Source: Streptomyces sp. ICC1
GTDB taxonomy: Bacteria; Actinomycetota; Actinomycetes; Streptomycetales; Streptomycetaceae
Length of the DNA stretch: 64,000 nt
Assembly (NCBI RefSeq): GCF_003287935.1
Contig: NZ_CP030287.1
Location: 1,178,001-1,242,000, forward strand
Reading direction: 5' to 3'
The notes under the pieces are model-generated. The model was given only the letters and a program-made list of their open reading frames with translations. It searched no databases and was not told where the DNA came from. Below are positions 10,752-18,525 of the stretch, piece after piece. Each line of letters starts with the position of its first letter. Position 1 is the first letter of the stretch. A program made the position numbers and the translations under genes.

Positions 10752-11737
10752 AGGCCACCTCCCGTGGTGACGGCCCCGCTCAGGTCACGGCGCAGAACGT
10801 ACCGCTGGTAGAAGAGGGAGAAGATCAGACTGATCATGAACAGCACCACGCTGATCGCACTGGCGTAGCCGACCTGGTAGCGCTTGAATCCGAACTGGAA
10901 CATCGAGATCGCCATCGTCTCGGAGGAGTGGTTGGGCCCGCCCGCGGTCATGACCCAGACGAGGTCGAAGAGCTGGATGGCGCCGATGACCGAAAGGAAG
11001 ACGCTGATCCGGATCGTCGGGCCGAGCAACGGCAGCGTCACGTGCCGGAAGCGCTGCCAGGCGCCGGCGCCGTCGATGGAGGCGGCCTCGAGGATCTCGC
11101 CCGGGATGCTTTGCAGCCCGGCGAGGAAGAGCATCATGTGGAACCCGAAGTACTTCCAGGTCATGACGACGAACAGGGTCGGCATGACCGTCGAGGGGTC
11201 GGCGAGCCACTTTCCCTGCAACCCCTCCAGGCCGAGGGCGCCCGCGAGATGGTCGGCCATGCCGCCACCGGGAAGGAAGATCATCGTGAAGAGGACCGCC
11301 GTGACCACTTCGGACAGGATGTACGGCGCGAAGAACAGCATCCGGTAGACGGCCCGGCCGCGCAGCCTCTGGTTGAGCAGGACGGCGGTGAACAGCGCGA
11401 ACGGCAACTGCACCGTGATCGACAGCGTGATCAGGTACACCCCGCGCTCCAGATCACCGAGGAAGACCTGATCCCGGAAGAGGGTGGCGTAGTTCCCGAA
11501 GCCGACGAACTCCTCCAGGGGGCCGACCCCGCCCCACTTGAAGAAGCCGGTGTAGACGGCGACCGCGATCGGGGCGAGGACGAAGACGAGGAAGAGGACC
11601 AGAGCCGGGACGAGGAACCAGGCGACCGACGCCCAGCCTGCCAAACCGCGCAGGAGCGACCGTGCCGGGGCGGGCGGGCCCACCGGTCCGGCGTCCTGCG
11701 TCCGCTCCTTGGTCAGGGTGGACACGGAGCTAGGCAC
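10748..11737 (-). CDS. bxlF: Sugar ABC importer permease, MalF/BxlF-like
   Basis: A 329-residue permease partner of bxlG, with an N-terminal cytoplasmic tail of about 40 residues, six hydrophobic helices and an EAA loop (LEAASIDGAGAWQRFRHVTLP). The GTG at 11737 overlaps the bxlE stop by 8 bases; a second GTG at 11725 is possible because neither has a clear ribosome binding site. Translation is probably coupled to bxlE. Expression should follow the CGAAA-N3-TTTCG operator in front of bxlE. Confidence 0.85.
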   Translation of the reverse strand: MPSSVSTLTKERTQDAGPVGPPAPARSLLRGLAGWASVAWFLVPALVLFLVFVLAPIAVAVYTGFFKWGGVGPLEEFVGFGNYATLFRDQVFLGDLERGVYLITLSITVQLPFALFTAVLLNQRLRGRAVYRMLFFAPYILSEVVTAVLFTMIFLPGGGMADHLAGALGLEGLQGKWLADPSTVMPTLFVVMTWKYFGFHMMLFLAGLQSIPGEILEAASIDGAGAWQRFRHVTLPLLGPTIRISVFLSVIGAIQLFDLVWVMTAGGPNHSSETMAISMFQFGFKRYQVGYASAISVVLFMISLIFSLFYQRYVLRRDLSGAVTTGGGL

Positions 11738-13022
11738 CCTTCGCAGCCTCGGTTATCGACTTGGTGACCTGCTCGGGCGTCTTCTTGCCCGCGATGAGGT
11801 CGGCGACGCTGTCGTTGACCTCCTGGCCGACCGCCGGCGGGTAGGCCTGGTCGAGGTAGAGCTGGAATCCCGTCGCCTTGACCAGGCTGTCGGCCACCGC
11901 CTTCCTGTTGGGGTCGGTGAGCTGGCTCTCCGCGCCCTTGACCACCGGCAGATAGCCGTTGGAGGCCAGCAGCTTGGACTCGTTCTCCAGAACGAGGAAC
12001 TTCAGGAAGTCCAGGGCCTCCTTCGGGGCGCCCTTGCGCAGCGCGAAGCCGCCGCCGCCCCCCAACACCTCGGTGGCCCGGCCGACTCCGCCATCGACCG
12101 TCGGGAAGGGGAAGAAGCCCAGGTCCGCTCCGAGGTCGGCGCCCGCGTCCTTCTGCACCGACGGTCCCCACTGCCCCATCAGCTCCATGGCGGCCTGGCC
12201 GTTGCCCATGGTCGCGGCCTGGCCGCCGGGGGTGGCGTAGCCGGCGCCGAGGAAGGCGGTCTGGAACGGCTGGAGGTCGACCAGCTCCTTGAGGTGGGTG
12301 CCTGCCTGGACGAAGCCGGCGCCGGTGAAGTCCTTGGTGATCGCTGCCTGCTGCAGCGCGGGAAGGCCTGCGACGCGCATCGCGAGGTAGGCCCAGTAGT
12401 AGTGGCCGGGCCATTTCTCCTTGCCCGCGAGGGCGATCGGAGTGACACCCGCCGCCTTGAGCTTCTTGACGTCTTCGAGGAGCTCGGCCCAGGTGGCCGG
12501 CGGAGCGGTGATCCCGGCCTTGGCGAAGAGCTTCTTGTTGTACCAGAAGCCGACCATGCCGACGTCGTAGGGCACCCCGTAGGTCCGGCCCTCGAACTGA
12601 TAGGCCTGCAGCGAGACCGGGGTGAGCTCGGACGACCAGCCGAACACGTCGGTGAGGTCCTCGACCAGCCCCGCGTCGACCTGCTGCTGCAGCACGCCGC
12701 CGCCCCAGGTCTGGAAGACGTCGGGGAGCTTGCCCGACGAGGTGATGGCCGTCAGCTTGGACTTGAACGCCTCGTTCTCCAACGAGGTGGTCTTGATCGT
12801 GATGTTCGGGTGGGCGGCCGTGAACGCCGAGGAGATCTGCGGGAAGAGGGACTTTCCCGGCTCCGTCGTGGCGATGTTCCACCACGCGAAGGCCACCTTG
12901 CCGTCGGCCGCCGGCCCCGAGCCGGAGTCCCCGCCGCCGCAGGCCGCGGTCAGCGAGACGGACAGAGCGGTCAGGCCCGAGAGCGCGAGGAAGCTTCGTC
13001 GGCTCGGGGGTGTGCTGGCCAT
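11730..13022 (-). CDS. bxlE: Xylo-oligosaccharide-type substrate-binding lipoprotein
   Basis: A 430-residue family 1 solute-binding protein that captures the sugar outside the membrane for BxlFG. The signal peptide has a twin-arginine-like SRRSFLAL and a lipobox LTAAC, so it is a Tat- or Sec-exported lipoprotein. The mature part contains the SBP1 signature AWWNIATTEPGKSLFPQI and a Trp-rich ligand cleft (WAELLEDVKKL, YWAYLAMR). ATG 13022 has GGAGG nine bases upstream; the open frame extends further 5' through the operator without support. It is the first gene of the operon, divergent from bxlR, with a perfect CGAAACTGTTTCG operator 34 bases before the start. Xylobiose specificity is inferred from context. 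Confidence 0.85.
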   Translation of the reverse strand: MASTPPSRRSFLALSGLTALSVSLTAACGGGDSGSGPAADGKVAFAWWNIATTEPGKSLFPQISSAFTAAHPNITIKTTSLENEAFKSKLTAITSSGKLPDVFQTWGGGVLQQQVDAGLVEDLTDVFGWSSELTPVSLQAYQFEGRTYGVPYDVGMVGFWYNKKLFAKAGITAPPATWAELLEDVKKLKAAGVTPIALAGKEKWPGHYYWAYLAMRVAGLPALQQAAITKDFTGAGFVQAGTHLKELVDLQPFQTAFLGAGYATPGGQAATMGNGQAAMELMGQWGPSVQKDAGADLGADLGFFPFPTVDGGVGRATEVLGGGGGFALRKGAPKEALDFLKFLVLENESKLLASNGYLPVVKGAESQLTDPNRKAVADSLVKATGFQLYLDQAYPPAVGQEVNDSVADLIAGKKTPEQVTKSITEAAKGA

Positions 13023-13055
13023 GGGACCTCCGGGGTGGGGAATGCGGTTCGATTT

Positions 13056-13068
13056 CGAAACTGTTTCG
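13056..13068. promoter_or_regulatory. BxlR-type operator CGAAACTGTTTCG
   Basis: A perfect CGAAA-N3-TTTCG inverted repeat 34 bases upstream of bxlE. The same core recurs twice ahead of the xylanase gene at 25.1 kb, which links xylo-oligosaccharide uptake and xylanase expression to one regulator. Confidence 0.7.
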
Positions 13069-13198
13069 CAACATCCTCGATTCGGTGCTGCCACAAACTA
13101 GGAACGCGCGGCCCCCCGGTCAAGCCTTCTTACTGAATTCCCCTCTGCCTCAGCGCACTTGGAGCTTGACAACCTGGTCGCGCCGACCGGAAACTCTT

Positions 13199-13210
13199 CG
13201 AAAGTTTGCG
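13199..13210. promoter_or_regulatory. Degenerate BxlR-type site upstream of the regulator gene
   Basis: CGAAAGTTTGCG, 43 bases before the bxlR start, is a weaker relative of the CGAAA-N3-TTTCG site and would allow autoregulation. Confidence 0.45.
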
Positions 13211-13252
13211 ATACCCGTCGTCAGCCCAGAACGTCCACACAGAGGAGAGAAG

Positions 13253-14266
13253 TTGAGCGAGCAGCGTCCGACCCTGGCCCTCATCGCCGCGGAGGCAGGG
13301 GTGTCCCAGGCCACCGTGTCGAAGGTGGTCAACGGTCGCTCCGATGTCGCACCCTCGACACGCGAACGGATCGAGGGCCTGCTGCGCTCCCACAACTACC
13401 TCCACCCCGGTGGGCAGGCGAGGGCCCGCAGGTCCGGCCTGGTCGACCTGATCATCGGCGGTCTGGACAGCGCGTGGGCGGTGGAGATACTGCGCGGTGT
13501 CGAGGCCGAGTGCGCCCAGCGGAGCGTCGGCACCGTCGTGTCGCTCGTCCCGCCGGGCGAGGCCACGCCGTCGAGCTGGGCCGCCCTGCCGGTCCTGCAC
13601 CACAGCGACGGCGTCATCCTCGTCACCGCCTCGGTCACCCAGGCCCAGCGTGCCCAGGTCGAACAGGCCGGGGTGGCGCTGGTGGTCATCGACCCGATCG
13701 ACCTGCCGGGCAACGGTGTGCCGAGCATCGGCGCCACCAACTGGGCGGGCGGCCTCGCCGCCACCGAGCACCTGCTGGAGCTGGGGCACCGCCGGATCGC
13801 CGCGATCGGCGGGCGCAAGGAGATGCTCTGCAGCCAGGCCCGCATCGACGGGTACCGCGCCGCGCTGGAGCGGGCCGGGATCGAGGTCGACCGCGACCTG
13901 ATCCGGTTCGGCGACTTCCAGCACGAGGGCGGGTTCCGGCGCGCCCAGGAACTGCTCGCCCTTCCCGAGCCCCCGACCGCCATCTTCGCCGGCAGCGACC
14001 AGCAGGCGATGGGCGTCTACGAAGCCGCCCGGCAGGGCGGGCTGAGCATCCCCCAGGACCTCAGCGTGGTCGGCTTCGACGACCTGCCGATGTGCGAATG
14101 GCTGTCACCGCCGCTGACGACGGTGCGCCAGCCGCTGGAGGAGATGGGCCGGCTCGCCGCCCGCACACTTTTCCAGCTCCTGGACGGCCAGCCCCTGGTC
14201 AGCCCCCGGATGGAGCTCTCGACCGAGCTCAAGGTCCGGCTCTCCACCGCCCCGCCCCGTCTCTAG
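13253..14266 (+). CDS. bxlR: LacI-family repressor of the xylo-oligosaccharide genes
   Basis: A 337-residue regulator. The N-terminal HTH reads LALIAAEAGVSQATVSKVVNG, followed by a hinge helix and a periplasmic-binding-protein-like effector domain (DGVILVTAS to FAGSDQQAMGVYEAARQ, VVGFDDLPMCEWLSPPLTTVRQP). The start is TTG 13253 behind GAGGAGAG; longer frames run through the promoter. It is divergent from bxlEFG and upstream of the GH3/GH43 genes, the layout of BxlR. It probably releases CGAAA-N3-TTTCG operators when xylobiose or xylose binds (inference). Its TAG stop codon lies in a CTAG that is also the edge of an inserted repeat element. Confidence 0.85.
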   Translation: MSEQRPTLALIAAEAGVSQATVSKVVNGRSDVAPSTRERIEGLLRSHNYLHPGGQARARRSGLVDLIIGGLDSAWAVEILRGVEAECAQRSVGTVVSLVPPGEATPSSWAALPVLHHSDGVILVTASVTQAQRAQVEQAGVALVVIDPIDLPGNGVPSIGATNWAGGLAATEHLLELGHRRIAAIGGRKEMLCSQARIDGYRAALERAGIEVDRDLIRFGDFQHEGGFRRAQELLALPEPPTAIFAGSDQQAMGVYEAARQGGLSIPQDLSVVGFDDLPMCEWLSPPLTTVRQPLEEMGRLAARTLFQLLDGQPLVSPRMELSTELKVRLSTAPPRL

Positions 14267-14427
14267 TGCTGTGACCGGAAAGGTCCACCGGGTCGCGGCG
14301 CCCGGCACGGCACCTCGCCGCGTTGTCGGACCACACCGGTACGTCCAGTACGAGGCGTGGTCCTCCGCCTTGCGAAGCACCGCACCGAACACCGCGACCC
14401 GGCAAACCTTCCCGGCCACAGCACTAG
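14263..14427. repeat. MITE-like element flanked by CTAG on both sides
   Basis: A 165-bp segment bounded by CTAG (14263-14266 and 14424-14427). The inner ends TGCTGTGACCGGAAAGGT and its mirror form terminal inverted repeats with two mismatches. There is no reading frame for a transposase. A related copy lies at 58987-59153 in the opposite orientation, and an end fragment at 42146-42172. CTAG as a target duplication is typical of some IS5-family elements, so this may be a non-autonomous derivative (inference). Confidence 0.7.
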
Positions 14428-14458
14428 GTCGTGTCGTCGAAGTCCCTAGGAGAACTCC

Positions 14459-16678
14459 TTGACCGAGCCCTGGCGTGACCCCCTCATACCCGTGTCCGTA
14501 CGAGTCGCCGATCTGCTGAAACGGATGACGCTGGAAGAGAAGGCGGGTCAGCTCACCGGATTCTGGGCGCTGCCCTCGGATCCGGGGACACCGGTCGCGC
14601 CGATGGAGGACGATTCCGGCGAGTCCGCGCCCGGCCTGGACGACATCGTCGCCCACGGGCTCGGCCAGCTCACCCGGGTGTACGGCACCGCGCCGATCGC
14701 CGCGGAGGCCGGGATGGAGCGGCTCGCCTCGCTCCAGCGGCAGGTGACCGGATCCGGCCGGTTCGGGATCCCGGCGGTCGCTCACGAGGAGTGCCTGACC
14801 GGGTTCATGACGTTCGGGGCGACGGTCTTCCCCGGGCCACTGGCCTGGGGAGCCTCCTTCGATCCCGGGCTCGTGCGCCGGATGGCCGCTGCCATCGGGG
14901 CGGGGATGCGGCAGGTCGGCGTCCACCAAGGGCTGGCTCCGGTGCTCGACGTGGTCCGCGACTACCGGTGGGGCAGGACCGAGGAGTGCATCGGCGAGGA
15001 TCCCTATCTCGTCGGAGCGATCGGCACCGCCTACGTGCAGGGTTTGGAGGGCGCCGGGATCGTGGCGACGCTCAAGCACTTCGCCGGGTACTCGGCCTCG
15101 CGCGGCGGCCGGAACATGGCCCCCGTCTCCTCGGGGCCGCGCGAGTTCGCCGACGTACTGGTCGAGCCCTTCGTACGGGCGCTGCGCGAGGGGGGCGCCC
15201 GGTCGGTGATGAACAGCTACACCGACGTGGACGGCGTCCCGGTGGCCGCCGATCCACGGCTGCTGACCGAACTGCTGAGGGGTGAGCTCGGTTTCAGTGG
15301 TGTGGTCGTCGCCGACTACTACGCCGTCTCCTTCCTGGAGACCCGGCACGGCGTCACCGGATCGCGGGGCGCGGCCGGCTCGCTGGCGTTGACCGCCGGA
15401 ATCGACGTCGAGCTGCCCACGGCCCGCTGCTACGGCGAGCCGCTGACCGAACTCGTCCGGTCGGGAGTCGTGTCCGAGGAACTCATCGATCGGGCCGCGG
15501 AACGGGTCCTGCTGCAGAAGGCCGAGCTCGGCCTGCTCGACCCCGGCTGGGAACCCGTCAAGCCCGAGCCGGTCGACCTCGACCCGCCGGAAAACCGGGC
15601 ATTGGCCAGGCTCCTGGCCGAACGGTCCACCGTGCTGCTCGCCAACGACGGCATCCTGCCGCTGCGGCCGTGCCGGGTCGCGATCAGCGGGCCGTACGCG
15701 GACGACCCCCAGTCCTTCCTCGGCTGCTACTCCTTCCCCAACCACGTCGCGCTGCCCGGCGACCTCGGGCTGCACATCCCGACGCTCGGTGAGGCGCTCA
15801 CCGCTGGCGGGTTCGCAGTCACCGACGACGATCCGGACGTGAACGTGCTGGTACTCGGGGACCGGGCCGGCATGTTCGGCCGGGGCACCTCCGGAGAAGG
15901 CTGCGACGCCGAGACCCTCGACCTGCCCGGCGACCAGGCCGCGCTCGCCGACACCGTTCTGGACTCCGGGGTGCCGACCGTTCTGGTCCTCGTCTCCGGA
16001 CGGCCCTACGCACTCGGCACGCTGGCCGAGCGCGCATCGGCCGTGGTGCAGGCCTTCTTCCCCGGCGAGGAGGGCGGGACGGCGCTGGCCCGGATCATCA
16101 GCGGGGCCGCGGAACCGTCCGGGCGGCTGCCCGTCTCCATCCCCCGCCAGGCCGGCGGCCAGCCCGGCACCTACCTGCACGCCCGGCTAGGCGGGCACAC
16201 CGAATGGAGCTCGGTGGACCCGACCCCGCTGTTCCCCTTCGGGCACGGGCTGAGCTGGACCAGCTTCACCTGCTCGGAGCTCTCCGTGGATCCCGTCGCC
16301 GCGACGGACGGGGCCGTCTCCGTTTCGGTCACCGTGCGCAACGTCGGCGAGGTGGCCGGGACCGAAGTGGTCCAGCTGTACCTCTCCGATCCCGTGGCGT
16401 CCGTCGTCCGGCCGCAGCGGTGGCTCGCCGGATTCGCCAGGGTCGAGCTGCGGCCGGGCGCGGCCGCCCGGGTCACCTTCTCGGTCCATGCCGACCGGAC
16501 CTCCTTCACCGGGCTGGACCTGCGCAGAAGAGTGGAGCCCGGGGAGATCGGCGTGGCCGTCGGACGGTCCAGCGGCGATCTTCCGCTCCACGGCTCCTTC
16601 ACTCTGGAGGGCCCCGTACGCCACCCCGCGGCCGACCGGGTGCTGTCCGTTCCGGTCGAGATCGTCCCGGTTCCATGA
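14459..16678 (+). CDS. bxlA: Glycoside hydrolase family 3 beta-xylosidase/beta-glucosidase
   Basis: A 739-residue cytoplasmic enzyme with no signal peptide that would split imported xylo-oligosaccharides into xylose. GH3 N-terminal barrel: PVLDVVRDYRWGRTEECIGEDP, KHFAGYS and the nucleophile Asp286 in VVADYYAV. The second sandwich domain spans about 390-560. The C-terminal fibronectin-III-like domain shows VRNVGEVAGTEVVQLYLSD. The start is TTG 14459 with AGGAG seven bases upstream; it follows bxlR after the MITE-like insert, which may affect co-transcription. The next gene overlaps it by 4 bases (ATGA), so the two are translationally coupled. Beta-xylosidase rather than beta-glucosidase activity is inferred from context. 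Confidence 0.9.
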   Translation: MTEPWRDPLIPVSVRVADLLKRMTLEEKAGQLTGFWALPSDPGTPVAPMEDDSGESAPGLDDIVAHGLGQLTRVYGTAPIAAEAGMERLASLQRQVTGSGRFGIPAVAHEECLTGFMTFGATVFPGPLAWGASFDPGLVRRMAAAIGAGMRQVGVHQGLAPVLDVVRDYRWGRTEECIGEDPYLVGAIGTAYVQGLEGAGIVATLKHFAGYSASRGGRNMAPVSSGPREFADVLVEPFVRALREGGARSVMNSYTDVDGVPVAADPRLLTELLRGELGFSGVVVADYYAVSFLETRHGVTGSRGAAGSLALTAGIDVELPTARCYGEPLTELVRSGVVSEELIDRAAERVLLQKAELGLLDPGWEPVKPEPVDLDPPENRALARLLAERSTVLLANDGILPLRPCRVAISGPYADDPQSFLGCYSFPNHVALPGDLGLHIPTLGEALTAGGFAVTDDDPDVNVLVLGDRAGMFGRGTSGEGCDAETLDLPGDQAALADTVLDSGVPTVLVLVSGRPYALGTLAERASAVVQAFFPGEEGGTALARIISGAAEPSGRLPVSIPRQAGGQPGTYLHARLGGHTEWSSVDPTPLFPFGHGLSWTSFTCSELSVDPVAATDGAVSVSVTVRNVGEVAGTEVVQLYLSDPVASVVRPQRWLAGFARVELRPGAAARVTFSVHADRTSFTGLDLRRRVEPGEIGVAVGRSSGDLPLHGSFTLEGPVRHPAADRVLSVPVEIVPVP

Positions 16679-18201
16679 CCACGTCGTGCGATGACCCCGT
16701 CTTCGGTGATCCCGTGCTGCCCGGGTTCCGGCCCGACCCGTCCGTCTGCCGGGTGGGAGCGGACCACTACCTGGTGACGTCCAGCTTCGAATGGTTCCCC
16801 GGCCTGCCCGTGTTCCACAGCCGCGATCTCGTGAACTGGCGGCGCATCGGCTCCGCGCTCGACCGGGCGTCCCAGCTCGACCTCGACGGGTGCGAGCCCT
16901 CACGGGGTCTGTTCGCACCGACGATCCGGCACCATGACGGGGTCTTCCACCTCGTCTGCACGCTGATGGACGGCCCCGGCCATTTCGTCGTCACGGCGAC
17001 CGACCCGGCGGGGCCGTGGTCGGAACCCCAATGGTTGGAGGGCGAGGGCTTCGACCCTTCGCTGTTCTTCGACGACGGACCGGACGAGGGCGAAGGGCAG
17101 GGGGACGGGGAGGGCGACGGCGACCGGGACGGCGACGGCGACGGCCGGGCCTGGTTCACGGCCGCACGAGTCGTGGACGAGGCCGCGGGCCGCACCGAGA
17201 TCTGGATGCGCGAATACCTCCCCCGGGAACGACGGCTGACGGGACCCGAGTACGTCCTGTGGTCGGGGAGCCACCCCGACGCCCGATGGTCGGAGGCCCC
17301 GCACCTCTACCAGACCGGCGGCACCTACCTATTGGTCACCGCCGAGGGCGGCACCGATGTGGACCACAGCGTGGTGGCCGCCCGCTCCACCCGCGTGACC
17401 GGCCCCTACGAGGGCGCCCCCGGCAATCCGGTGCTACCGCCCGCCAAGGGTCCGGTCACCTGCACCGGGCACGCCGACCTCGTCCAAACCCCGAACGGCG
17501 ACTGGCGGGCCGTCCTCCTGGGCGTCCGCCCCGGCTCCGCCCTCGGCCGCGAGACCTTCCTCAGCCGGATCACCTGGGACGCGGGCTGGCCGGTCTTCTC
17601 CCCCGTCGCCCACACGGACCTCCGCCGCCCCGTCCACGACGACTTCGCCACGCTCGGCGCGGACTGGAGCACCCTGCGCACCCCACCCGCGCGGTTCTGG
17701 ACCACCGGCGACGGGCTCCGCCTCCAGCTCCGCCCCGAACGCCTGGGCGAGCGCACCACCCCTTCCCTCCTGGCCCGCCCACAGGAGCAGCCCGACTGCG
17801 ACGTCTCCACCGAGCTGCGCTTCGCCCCCACCGCACCGGAGGAACAGGCGGGCCTCGCCGTGGTCCTGGACGACGAGGCCCATCTCCTCTTCCTCCGCAC
17901 CGCGGAAGGACTCATCCTCCGCCGCGGGGCCGAGGTCCTGGCCGGCGTTCGGGTCCCCCCGGGCCCCGTTCGCCTGGGGGTCCGCATCCGCGGGCTCAGC
18001 CACACCTTCGCCCACGCGGCGCCCGACGGAGCCTGGCAGGACCTGACCACCGTCGAAGCCACCTTCCTGACCCCGCTGTTCACCAGCATCCAGCTCGGCC
18101 TCTACGCCACCTCCAACGGTCGTCCCTCCACCAACCAAGCCCATTTCACGTCGTTCGACATCACGTACCCGGCCCCACCGGAACCGCCGGGCAGGCGCTG
18201 A
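16675..18201 (+). CDS. GH43 beta-xylosidase/arabinofuranosidase with an acidic Asp-Gly insert
   Basis: A 508-residue cytoplasmic enzyme coupled to the GH3 gene. The five-bladed propeller has the general base Asp in PGFRPDPSV, the pKa-tuning Asp in GFDPSLFFDD and the probable acid Glu in WSEAPHLYQ. The second half (about 325-505) is the beta-sandwich typical of GH43 beta-xylosidases (subfamily 11-like). Between FFDDGP and AWFTAARV, where homologues continue directly, there is a low-complexity run of about 25 Asp/Gly/Glu residues (about 135-160) made by short GACGGC-like DNA repeats. It lies next to the active-site blade, so an effect on activity is possible. It has no signal peptide and would act on imported oligosaccharides. 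Confidence 0.88.
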   Translation: MTTSCDDPVFGDPVLPGFRPDPSVCRVGADHYLVTSSFEWFPGLPVFHSRDLVNWRRIGSALDRASQLDLDGCEPSRGLFAPTIRHHDGVFHLVCTLMDGPGHFVVTATDPAGPWSEPQWLEGEGFDPSLFFDDGPDEGEGQGDGEGDGDRDGDGDGRAWFTAARVVDEAAGRTEIWMREYLPRERRLTGPEYVLWSGSHPDARWSEAPHLYQTGGTYLLVTAEGGTDVDHSVVAARSTRVTGPYEGAPGNPVLPPAKGPVTCTGHADLVQTPNGDWRAVLLGVRPGSALGRETFLSRITWDAGWPVFSPVAHTDLRRPVHDDFATLGADWSTLRTPPARFWTTGDGLRLQLRPERLGERTTPSLLARPQEQPDCDVSTELRFAPTAPEEQAGLAVVLDDEAHLLFLRTAEGLILRRGAEVLAGVRVPPGPVRLGVRIRGLSHTFAHAAPDGAWQDLTTVEATFLTPLFTSIQLGLYATSNGRPSTNQAHFTSFDITYPAPPEPPGRR

Positions 18202-18215
18202 CATCGCTGGCGCCG

Positions 18216-18250
18216 CGGGCAGGTGGTGGTCAGCCTCCGCCACCTGCCCG
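18216..18250 (+). terminator. Hairpin terminator of the bxlR/GH3/GH43 unit
   Basis: CGGGCAGGTGG and CCACCTGCCCG form an 11-bp perfect stem with a 13-base loop, 14 bases after the GH43 stop. Confidence 0.75.
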
Positions 18251-18393
18251 TTCGCGCCTCGCGTCCCGCCCAGACGACCCCCGTTGACCTCGGTGGACGT
18301 GGCCGCGATGTACGCCGCCGGAGCGGACCGATCGCCCGGACCAACTGCGCGCGGTGCGCGGGACGGCCCTGCCGCCGCCGCCCGTCGAAAGTA

Positions 18394-18422
18394 TTGACAC
18401 GTCAATTGTGAGCGTTAACACT
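18394..18422 (+). promoter_or_regulatory. Promoter with overlapping lac-like operator for the GH127 gene
   Basis: TTGACA (18394-18399), a 17-base spacer and AACACT (18417-18422). The operator TTGTGAGCGTTAACAC (18406-18421) covers the spacer and -10. The same geometry and operator sequence recur at 48758-48786. Confidence 0.7.
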
Positions 18423-18525
18423 CGTGCGCAGCAGGCAGCCGCCGCGCCGACCTCACAGCCCCCGGTCGAAGCCCGACAGGCCATGTGCGCGGCGCCCCCA
18501 TCCCCCACGGACCACGGAGTTCGCC

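Noticed and set aside
10884..10897. TGGTAGCGCTTGAA in bxlF, similar to the 22496 box
   Set aside because: Only one half-site matches and it is within a coding region away from promoters.
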